Source: an uncultured Clostridium sp.
Lineage (GTDB): Bacteria; Bacillota; Clostridia; Lachnospirales; Lachnospiraceae
Direction of reading: 5' to 3'
Assembly (NCBI GenBank): GCA_900555045.1
Contig: USJW01000056.1
Location: 1-29,793 of the forward strand
DNA length: 29,793 nucleotides
Each line of letters begins with the position of its first letter. The stretch's first letter is position 1. Of the stretch, positions 1 through 5,785 are shown in pieces. The translations under genes and the position numbers were made by a program. The notes beneath the pieces were generated by a model. That model did no database searches. It was given only the letters and a program-made list of their open reading frames with translations, and had not been told where the DNA came from.

Positions 1-214
1 GGAGTATATATAGTAGAATAAAAAAGCTATTGATGAATACTAGACTTATTTTCAAATGGGATCTGAGAATTGGGCGCGTCGCTTCATTCTATTTCTTACT
101 AGTATTTATATAAATAGTTATAGATGACTAAGCAGGTGATTTAGTAGAAAATATTACTTAGCCGTTTATTTGTAATAATCGGCGGAGGCTATTGTGCAAG
201 GCACACGGCCCCCG
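1..214. other. AT-rich intergenic flank
   Basis: No coding region is supported here. The first 180 bases are strikingly A+T-rich compared with the rest of the window and contain many in-frame stops on both strands. The last part carries a plus-strand terminator hairpin that overlaps the 3' end of the neighbouring glycosyltransferase gene. This may be the trailing region of a plus-strand gene lying outside the window. Confidence 0.5.
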
Positions 215-223
215 CTATTTTTT
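182..223 (+). terminator. Rho-independent terminator reading rightward
   Basis: An 8-bp G+C-rich outer stem (182-189 with 208-215, one G-T wobble) encloses a second 5-bp stem (TGTGC/GCACA) and is followed by a run of seven T on the plus strand. It overlaps the stop codon of the minus-strand glycosyltransferase. The T-tract orientation suggests it ends a plus-strand transcript entering from outside the window; read leftward it has no T-run. Confidence 0.7.
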
Positions 224-985
224 TAACTGCCGGTATTTGCGCAGGCTTCGCACCGTATACCAGCACCAGTAGTAGAGCGCAGTTGGATACGAAAGTCCGA
301 TGTGCCGGTACACACGGAAGGTCATGCCGGCAGCCTTCAGCTTGTTGCCGGATTTGGACGTGGCGCTGAGGCGGTAAATCAGCAGCGGCTGGTCCAGCCC
401 GTAGGCGTCAAGGCGGTTGTCCCTCAAAATCTGAAGCCACACGGCAAAATCCTCGTGCATGCGGTCGGACCCCATGGGATAACGGAGAATCAGGTCGCGT
501 CGGATCATGACGGAGGAGCAGGAGATGATGTTCTGCTTTAAAAGCTGGCGAAATGAAACCTGCTCCGGGACGGGGAGGTGGTAGGACAGCGGATTGCCGT
601 GCTCGTCCATGAACGCGGAGCCGGTGAAGGTGAAGTCCGCATGCATGCGGCGTGCAAAGTCCAGCTGCAGGGCCAGCTTTTCGGGGGACCAGCAGTCGTC
701 GCTGTCCAAAAAGGCGATCCAGTTGCCTCGGGCCTGACGAACGCCCCGGTTTCTGGAGCGGGCCACCCCGCTGTTTTCGGCATTCCTTATATGGTGAATG
801 CGGGGATCACGGATCTCATATTGGAGAATGATGTTAGCGGTGCCGTCGGCGGAGCAGTCGTCCACCACGATGAGCTCCCAATCGGTCCAGGTCTGGGCGA
901 TCACGGATTCGATGGAAGCGGAGAGGGTGCGCTCTGCGTTGTAGGCGGGCATGATGATGCTGACAAAATCGGATGAAACGGACAT
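215..985 (-). CDS. Glycosyltransferase family 2 protein (GT-A fold)
   Basis: A 256-residue cytoplasmic glycosyltransferase that would transfer a sugar from a nucleotide donor to a glycan or lipid acceptor. The N-terminus shows the family signature VSIIMPAYN, then IVVDDCSADGT for nucleotide binding, NSGVARSRNRG, and the metal-binding acidic motif FLDSDD near residue 95. The region around HEDFAVWLQ matches the usual acceptor-side ED motif. The length fits a single-domain GT2 without membrane anchor. The start is set by AAAGGAA upstream and a minus-strand promoter. It stands alone, facing away from the L,D-transpeptidase gene. Donor and acceptor cannot be told from sequence. Two basic Arg/Lys-rich stretches end the protein and could touch the membrane. 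Confidence 0.93.
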   Translation of the reverse strand: MSVSSDFVSIIMPAYNAERTLSASIESVIAQTWTDWELIVVDDCSADGTANIILQYEIRDPRIHHIRNAENSGVARSRNRGVRQARGNWIAFLDSDDCWSPEKLALQLDFARRMHADFTFTGSAFMDEHGNPLSYHLPVPEQVSFRQLLKQNIISCSSVMIRRDLILRYPMGSDRMHEDFAVWLQILRDNRLDAYGLDQPLLIYRLSATSKSGNKLKAAGMTFRVYRHIGLSYPTALYYWCWYTVRSLRKYRQLKK

Positions 986-1026
986 ATGAAAATTCCTTTC
1001 CGGGCAAAGGCCCAGGTTTGATACCT

Positions 1027-1055
1027 ATTTTACCAGTGAATCCGTGGATTGACAA
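1027..1055 (-). promoter_or_regulatory. Sigma-A-type promoter of the glycosyltransferase
   Basis: On the minus strand TTGTCA (1055-1050) and TAAAAT (1032-1027) are separated by 17 bp, about 40 bp before the start codon at 985. Both boxes are close to consensus. Confidence 0.6.
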
Positions 1056-1122
1056 TAGGAGGCGGATGGAGTGGACATGACTTTACAATTTATGTCATTA
1101 TTCTTACAAATTCCAAAACCGG

Positions 1123-1151
1123 TTGTGCGCCCTCTGACGCCTCGCTATAAT
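1123..1151 (+). promoter_or_regulatory. Sigma-A-type promoter of the L,D-transpeptidase gene
   Basis: TTGTGC (1123-1128) and a perfect TATAAT (1146-1151) are spaced by exactly 17 bp, about 38 bp before the ATG at 1190. Upstream lies an ATGAC-N12-GTCAT dyad (1077-1098) and two TTACAA boxes 21 bp apart (1083 and 1104), which could be activator sites. Confidence 0.7.
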
Positions 1152-1189
1152 AAACAATAGCACAAAATGACAGAATAAGGAGAAGCGAG

Positions 1190-1789
1190 ATGAGGTTTCA
1201 TGCAAAATTCAGGAAATGCTTTTTGACGGTGGCCGCGGCCCTGCTGGTGGTGGGGACGTTGCCGCAGGTTCAGGGAAATGCGCAGGAGATCAAGGGACCG
1301 GGGGCGGCGATCCGGCCGTCCGCCAATGGGGTCACGATTTATGTCAGCAAAAAGAATAAGACAGTGACCTTGAAGCAGTACAGCAACACCATCGGGACCT
1401 ACCAGGCTTCCATCGGCCGGAATTCGTCCTCAGGCGATAAGACGATGGAGGGCGACGCGAGGACGCCCAGCGGTTCCTACTATGTCTGCACCCGGAATGA
1501 TAAGAGCAGCTATTATCTGGCGCTGGGGGTGTCGTATCCTTCCGCGGAGGACGCAGAGAAGGGATATGAGGATGGAATTATCACGGAGGAGGAGCGCGAT
1601 GCCATCGTGGAGGCGAACCGCAAGGGGGAGCAGCCGCCGTGGGACACGGCTCTCGGCGGAGCCATCGAGATACATGGCTGCCGGGGCGATGGACCGGGAA
1701 CCGCGGGATGTATTGCGGTGGACAATGAAGTAATGGACATTTTGTGGGAATACTGTAATTTAGGTGTCCCAATCACTGTGGGACCATAA
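1190..1789 (+). CDS. Secreted YkuD-fold L,D-transpeptidase family protein
   Basis: A 199-residue exported protein with a signal peptide (basic N-terminus, hydrophobic residues 11-25, probable cleavage after the QGNA region). The YkuD catalytic domain is visible: the RTPSG.Y motif near residues 91-97, IEIHG with His162-Gly163, and TAGC with the presumed nucleophile Cys174. Family members cross-link or cleave meso-diaminopimelate-containing peptidoglycan outside the membrane. The residue after GCI is Ala rather than the Arg of standard GC[IV]R enzymes. That GC-x-A form is shared with the YafK/DpaA branch, some of which hydrolyse rather than cross-link. An acidic/polar insert of about 35 residues (115-150) separates the two motifs. 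It has its own promoter and could co-transcribe the NUDIX gene 32 bp downstream. Confidence 0.9.
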   Translation: MRFHAKFRKCFLTVAAALLVVGTLPQVQGNAQEIKGPGAAIRPSANGVTIYVSKKNKTVTLKQYSNTIGTYQASIGRNSSSGDKTMEGDARTPSGSYYVCTRNDKSSYYLALGVSYPSAEDAEKGYEDGIITEEERDAIVEANRKGEQPPWDTALGGAIEIHGCRGDGPGTAGCIAVDNEVMDILWEYCNLGVPITVGP

Positions 1790-1821
1790 TCAAAAATGAT
1801 TGGAAAAGAGGAGCTGCCCAT

Positions 1822-2370
1822 ATGAGTAAGAAATTGTCCTGGGAAATATTGGATGAGACGACTGTAGTCAAGGATCAATGGATTGATCTGCGCGCCAGCA
1901 CCTGCCGGCGGCCGAACGGCATGGTGATTTCTCCGTTTTATGTGAACCATACATCGGATTTCGCTGTGGTGGTGGCGGTTACGCCGGACGGCCAGGTGGT
2001 GCTTGTCCGACAGTACCGCCACGGGGCGGGGAAGGTGCTTCTGGAGCTGCCGGCCGGCGGAATCGAGCCGGGGGAGGCGCCGGAGGATGGGGCGGCCAGG
2101 GAGCTTTTTGAGGAGACAGGGTACCGGGCCAAGCGTCTGGAATTTCTCTTTAAAATCGCGCCCAACGCGACCGATTCTACGGGCTACGCCCAGTGCTATC
2201 TGGCCCGGGACGTGCGGCTGGCCGGGGAGCAGCATTTGGACGATACGGAGGACCTGGAGGTGGTTCTGATGGACCGGGAAGAGGTGAGAAGCCTTTTGAG
2301 CCAGGGCGGCTTTGAGCAGGCGGTGCATGTGGCTGCGCTGTACAAGGCGGTTGAGATGGGGGCGCTGTAA
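1822..2370 (+). CDS. NUDIX hydrolase, ADP-ribose pyrophosphatase type
   Basis: A 182-residue cytoplasmic hydrolase. The Nudix box is complete: Gly79, Glu85, Arg93-Glu94, Glu97-Glu98 and Gly100 form the Mg-binding loop-helix-loop. The preceding VRQYRHG and LELPAGG segments are typical of enzymes that split ADP-ribose into AMP and ribose 5-phosphate, so that substrate is the most likely one, although other nucleoside diphosphate compounds are possible. The start has GAGGAG at good spacing. It lies 32 bp after the L,D-transpeptidase gene with no terminator between them, so they may share a transcript by position alone; no functional link is evident. Length is normal for the family. Confidence 0.95.
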   Translation: MSKKLSWEILDETTVVKDQWIDLRASTCRRPNGMVISPFYVNHTSDFAVVVAVTPDGQVVLVRQYRHGAGKVLLELPAGGIEPGEAPEDGAARELFEETGYRAKRLEFLFKIAPNATDSTGYAQCYLARDVRLAGEQHLDDTEDLEVVLMDREEVRSLLSQGGFEQAVHVAALYKAVEMGAL

Positions 2371-2433
2371 GGAGTGGTGAAAGGGGATAGGCGGAGGCGA
2401 AGCGGGAACACACTTGGCCTCTCGCCCCACCCT

Positions 2434-2460
2434 AAAAAAGCCCCGCCGTTTCGGCGGAGC
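2434..2460 (-). terminator. Terminator of the kinase-like gene
   Basis: A 9-bp hairpin (2440-2448 with 2452-2460, one C/A mismatch, three-base loop) is followed on the minus strand by six T. It lies 27 bases beyond the stop of the minus-strand gene and between two convergent genes; it may also slow transcripts coming from the NUDIX gene. Confidence 0.85.
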
Positions 2461-2486
2461 CAAAAACACCAAAATATAATCCACAT

Positions 2487-3095
2487 TTACCCTTCTATCC
2501 GATAAATTCCTTCCAGGATATCTACCACCCGCGGGATTCCCAACCGGCTCACATTGAACAGCATCTGGTGGGATTCGCTGCTTCCCCAGGCCTGCTTTGT
2601 GTAGTTCTCATAGTAATTCCTCCGCCGGCTGTCCGTGTGGCGGACGGCGCTGGCGGCATCCTTGCGGGGGAGCGAGTAGCGCTCCATGATTCGGGCGATC
2701 CGGTCCTCCATGTCTGCGCAGAGGAAAATGTCGATCAGCCCGGGATGGTCTCTCAGGATGTAGTCGGCGCAGCGGCCGACGATGATACAGGGGCCTTCCT
2801 TGGCCAGCGCCTCGATGATGGCGGTCTGGGTCAGGTAGGTGCTGTCGTTGAGTGGAAGCCCGTAGCCGGTCACGTCGTTGGGCTGCTTGGGAATCCGGTA
2901 GGTGGCCAGGAAGGAGTGCAGGGCGGTCTCGTCCACCTCCTCGACGCTGATCGGGGAAATCCCCATCTTCTCCGCCGCCATTTCCACCAGGCTCCGGTCG
3001 TACAGGGGAATTTGAAGTCTCTCCGACAGCCGCTCTCCGACTTCATGCCCGCCGCTGCCGAATTGACGGGCGATGGTGATAATTTTGTGGCTCAT
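2487..3095 (-). CDS. Cytidylate kinase-like family protein
   Basis: A protein of about 202 residues with a P-loop-like N-terminus (IITIARQFGSGG) followed by HEVGERLSERL, as in the cytidylate kinase-like family found beside but distinct from Cmk. The middle contains CIIVGRCADYIL and a lid-like basic stretch (MERYSLPRKDAASAVR...DSRRRNYY) that would close over a phosphate donor. These proteins are presumed to phosphorylate a nucleoside monophosphate or similar substrate, but the true substrate is not established. An upstream in-frame GTG at 3101 exists, but AAAGGAG sits 7 bases before the ATG at 3095, which I prefer. It is transcribed alone and ended by the terminator at 2434-2460. An AT-rich upstream region holds a TATAAT (3151-3146) without a convincing -35. 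Confidence 0.88.
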   Translation of the reverse strand: MSHKIITIARQFGSGGHEVGERLSERLQIPLYDRSLVEMAAEKMGISPISVEEVDETALHSFLATYRIPKQPNDVTGYGLPLNDSTYLTQTAIIEALAKEGPCIIVGRCADYILRDHPGLIDIFLCADMEDRIARIMERYSLPRKDAASAVRHTDSRRRNYYENYTKQAWGSSESHQMLFNVSRLGIPRVVDILEGIYRIEG

Positions 3096-3211
3096 AAGCA
3101 CGCTCCTTTCTGATGAAATGGTTGAATAAGGTGGGTTATAAGATTATTATAACTCATAATACTCCCGAAAGATAGAAAAATGTCAGAAAATATGCGTGGG
3201 AGAACCACTTT

Positions 3212-3718
3212 TTAACACTGCCTTGTTGAAACAGAAGGGTCTAAGGAAGCAGCTGCAGCTGAACCGGATTCGGATTCTATGGGGGCTGGCTCGCCGGAGG
3301 CCTGTTCGTACATCTCCTTCTCCACCAGCTCGGCTGAGTCCTCGTTCAGCTCTCTCTGGGCGCGCAGCATCTCCCAGATTGTGTCGTGCATCCAGCACAC
3401 GGTGTCGCTCAGGATTTTATTTTCTGCATCCAGGTTCGTGATCACATTGCACAGCTCGGCGATGGTTGCGCGGCTGTTGAAGCGCTTGTGGGGCTCTGTG
3501 ATGCGCGCCATGATTGAGGGATTGCGTTTGAGCATCTCCATGGCCAGGTAGTTGTCCCGCTCCTCGCAGGTCATATTCATAAATTCGGTGTAGTACATTT
3601 TTAGCATGCACATGGCAGTGCGCCCGTCGCCGCATTTTGGGCATACCGGATGGCGCGATGTCTGATAGTACGCGTAATGGCCGCAGTCCGGACAGTAAAA
3701 TACCGCTAGTTCACGCAT
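3212..3718 (-). CDS. Zinc-ribbon protein of unknown function
   Basis: A 168-residue protein I do not recognise by function. Two knuckles, CPDCG at residues 9-13 and CPKCG about 16 residues later, make a four-cysteine zinc ribbon at the N-terminus, as in small nucleic-acid- or protein-binding adaptors. The middle is helical and rich in Met, Glu and Leu (a likely coiled coil around residues 85-125). The last 35 residues are a Ser/Ala/Glu-rich tail that looks disordered. There is no signal peptide or membrane segment. The start is set by GGGAGGA seven bases upstream. It appears to be monocistronic, with a long structured leader holding a 58-nt palindrome. Confidence 0.8.
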   Translation of the reverse strand: MRELAVFYCPDCGHYAYYQTSRHPVCPKCGDGRTAMCMLKMYYTEFMNMTCEERDNYLAMEMLKRNPSIMARITEPHKRFNSRATIAELCNVITNLDAENKILSDTVCWMHDTIWEMLRAQRELNEDSAELVEKEMYEQASGEPAPIESESGSAAAASLDPSVSTRQC

Positions 3719-3747
3719 AGAAAAATCCTCCCTTTTGACTTTTTATT

Positions 3748-3805
3748 CCAGAGCATGTTTAAAAAAGCAGTGTAGCCATACAGTGCGTTTTTAAACATCC
3801 TCTGG
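3748..3805. repeat. 58-nt near-perfect palindrome
   Basis: The two halves pair symmetrically about 3776/3777 without any bulge: 6 bp, mismatch, 11 bp (ATGTTTAAAAA with TTTTTAAACAT), mismatch, 3 bp, mismatch, 4 bp and a GCCA loop, giving 24 pairs in 27 positions. It lies 30-87 bases before the zinc-ribbon gene. It could be a leader hairpin, an operator or a small mobile palindromic element; no flanking target duplication is visible. Confidence 0.8.
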
Positions 3806-3928
3806 CTATGCATATGTAATGCCTGACAGAGGGGGATACGAAAGCCCCCCTACATACTATTTATAACGGGTAAACGGTCGAAATATACCGCTTTTTTAGA
3901 AGAAAGTCAATGTTTTGGCAAAATATAC

Positions 3929-3968
3929 AAAAATACGGCAAGACTTTTAGCAAGTCTGCCGTATTTTC
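3929..3968 (-). terminator. Terminator of the cell-wall-binding protein gene
   Basis: Arms AAAATACGGC-A-AGACTT and AAGTCT-GCCGTATTTT form a 16-bp stem with a single bulged A and a five-base loop. A-rich and T-rich flanks on both sides allow it to work in either direction; it follows the minus-strand gene ending at 4085. Confidence 0.85.
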
Positions 3969-4041
3969 GCCGCCTTTGTCGGGAGTGATTTTATATGCAT
4001 GAACGGATGTGGTAGTTCCTGGCGGGTGTGGTTGGTTGTTT

Positions 4042-4066
4042 CATGGCTGCCATCGCGGCAGCCATG
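4042..4066 (-). other. Stable hairpin in the 3' UTR of the cell-wall-binding gene
   Basis: CATGGCTGCC and GGCAGCCATG form a perfect 10-bp stem with a five-base loop, 19 bases after the stop codon at 4085. No T-run follows on the minus strand, so it is more likely an mRNA-stabilising 3' structure than a terminator; a true terminator lies further on. Confidence 0.55.
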
Positions 4067-4084
4067 GGGGTGTCCCTTGGAGTC

Positions 4085-5431
4085 TTACTGCTGGATTACG
4101 CCCTCGGTGTTGACAACCCAGATCTTGTCGTTCTCATCCTTGTAGTCCTTGTAGCCATTGCCTAACTCCGGCTTGGTGGAGGACTTGGAGGAGGAGCCGG
4201 CCTTCTGCACAACGCCGTTGACGTTCACCAGGTACTGATTGTCGCCGAAGGTCACAGGCGCGAAGCGCAGGTCCTTGTCAGCTTCCTGGCGCAGGCCGTA
4301 GATATACAGCACGTTGTCCTTGATGCCGTGGTAACCCTGGCCCTTTTTGGAGCCGTCGGTGTGGAAGTACCAGTTCTGGTTCTCGTCGGACTTCTCATCG
4401 TAGATGACCTGCTTGCCGGTCCGCATGACGCCGTCCTCGCCGAAGTAGAAGTTTGCCACCTCGCCGTCCTCGGTGTTGACAACCTGCTTGCCGGTCTGCA
4501 TCTCGCCCTTGGTGTTGAAGGCGTACTTCTTGGAGTCTACGGAGAACAGCTCCAGACCGTTTGCGGCGGCGTAGGGCTTACCGTTCTTAAAATAGAAGTT
4601 ATAGGTCTCGCCCTCCTCGCTGATTCCCTCGACGCCCTCGATGGTTCTCCAGCCGGAGACGCGCTTTCCGTCCTCGTCGTAGTACTGATAGCCGGCCACG
4701 CTGTCCTTCGCGGGAGTCGCCTCGGAAGCGGAGGCAGTCTCCTCCACCGGCAGCTTGTACCAGCCGGTCTGCATGCGGCCGTCCTCGAAGGTGTAGTAGG
4801 CGCCGTCAATTTTTTTATCTACCTGATTCTCCACGCGCTTGCCGCTGCGGTCGAAGTAGAACCAGGACTCGGTGTAATCGGAATCGTCGTTTTCATCCTC
4901 CAGCTTGATCCAGCCGGTCTTCATCTTGCCGTCGCCCTCTTCGCCCAGGTAATAGTTGAAGCCGTCGATGTTGACCTCGCCTGTGAGCATGTGGCCGTCC
5001 TCGTTGAAGTAGTAGGTGCTGCCGTCGATATTCAGCCAGCGGGAGGTGGTCATTTTGCCGCCTTTTCCGTAATAGTACCAGTAATTTTCCGGCTCGCTCT
5101 CATCGTTGCCGTAATCTTCGTTTTCCACGGAGATCCAGGTCTCGGTGACGCGCTTTCCGTCTTCTCCTACGTAATACTCATCTACCTGCTGATTGATGGC
5201 CTGCATCCCGTCGGAATCCAGATAGTACCAATCGTCGCCTCTCTTCTTCCAGGTGTCCGTCATCAGATCGCCGTCAGAGTCGTAGAACACCCAACCCCCA
5301 TTTTCCTGGGTCCAGCCGGCGGAAGCCGCGTAGACGTTTGATACGGGAGCGTTTGATAAGAGGTTCGGGGCGAAGGCCGCCATGAACGCGGTAGTGGATA
5401 ATACAGCCAAAACTTTTTTGTGTTTTTTCAT
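4085..5431 (-). CDS. Secreted cell-wall-binding repeat (choline/glucan-binding-like) protein
   Basis: A 448-residue exported protein. From the preferred start (MKKHKKVLAVLS..., after AAAGGAG) a signal peptide runs to about residue 36. The rest is almost entirely degenerate cell-wall-binding repeats of about 20-30 residues, each with an aromatic pair and Asp-Gly turn (for example DDWYYLDSDG, GSTYYFNEDGHMLTG, NWYFHTDGS, GAYYTFEDGRMQTGWYK). Such repeats bind choline, teichoic acid or glucans at the surface. I find no catalytic domain, so a structural, adhesive or carbohydrate-binding role is likely. Repeats are strongly acidic, with Asp/Glu-rich inserts. An upstream in-frame start at 5509 would add 26 residues ahead of the signal peptide and is not favoured. 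The gene has its own terminator. Confidence 0.9.
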   Translation of the reverse strand: MKKHKKVLAVLSTTAFMAAFAPNLLSNAPVSNVYAASAGWTQENGGWVFYDSDGDLMTDTWKKRGDDWYYLDSDGMQAINQQVDEYYVGEDGKRVTETWISVENEDYGNDESEPENYWYYYGKGGKMTTSRWLNIDGSTYYFNEDGHMLTGEVNIDGFNYYLGEEGDGKMKTGWIKLEDENDDSDYTESWFYFDRSGKRVENQVDKKIDGAYYTFEDGRMQTGWYKLPVEETASASEATPAKDSVAGYQYYDEDGKRVSGWRTIEGVEGISEEGETYNFYFKNGKPYAAANGLELFSVDSKKYAFNTKGEMQTGKQVVNTEDGEVANFYFGEDGVMRTGKQVIYDEKSDENQNWYFHTDGSKKGQGYHGIKDNVLYIYGLRQEADKDLRFAPVTFGDNQYLVNVNGVVQKAGSSSKSSTKPELGNGYKDYKDENDKIWVVNTEGVIQQ

Positions 5432-5785
5432 AATATTGGGTTCTCTCCTTTTTGATGTGTTGAATGGAATTCGTATGTGGCCGAAAATCCGTCGTTGCAT
5501 TACGAACATGATTATAGCGGACGAACGGCTGCTTGGATAGTGAGGGTTTCTGGAAGTTCTGGAAGCGGCTGGGGAGGGGGAAATGAAGCGGGCGATGGAC
5601 GGCGGGGAGAACGCCGGTTTACGGCGCCCGGAGCATGCGCGGGGAAAGCAGGGGTTCCCCGGATCCGGAGGGCAAAGGGGCGGTCCGGAAGCCGCCAGGA
5701 AACGAAAAACAGTAGGATTTTACCGCAAGTTATGCTATACTCACGTTAGACAAAATTTGACCGCGAATCAGAGGAGAAGATGTAT
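5432..5785. other. Divergent promoter region, no gene
   Basis: This 354-base G+C-rich gap separates the divergent cell-wall-binding gene and the polysaccharide operon. On the minus strand a TATAAT (5516-5511) lies about 80 bases before the left gene, with only a weak -35. On the plus strand there is an extended -10 before the operon. A short open frame (5583-5789) has no plausible ribosome site and overlaps the operon start; I do not call it. Confidence 0.6.
5733..5741 (+). promoter_or_regulatory. Extended -10 promoter of the polysaccharide operon
   Basis: TGCTATACT forms an extended -10 (TGnTATACT) 45 bases before the ATG at 5786. No strong -35 is seen 17 bp upstream (TAGGAT), as is usual for extended -10 promoters. 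Confidence 0.5.

Larger units (their letters stand above)
3719..4084. other. Intergenic region with several hairpins, no gene
   Basis: This 366-base stretch lies between two minus-strand genes. Read leftward it holds a 10-bp hairpin just after the cell-wall-binding gene (4042-4066), that gene's terminator (3929-3968), an AT-rich promoter-like area, a G/C hairpin (3830-3851) and the 58-nt palindrome (3748-3805). I see no supported coding sequence in any frame. Confidence 0.7.

Noticed and set aside
4328..5341. A 337-codon plus-strand frame opposite the cell-wall-binding gene
   Set aside because: The repetitive Val/Leu-rich product mirrors the aromatic-DG repeats of the real gene and lacks a ribosome binding site.
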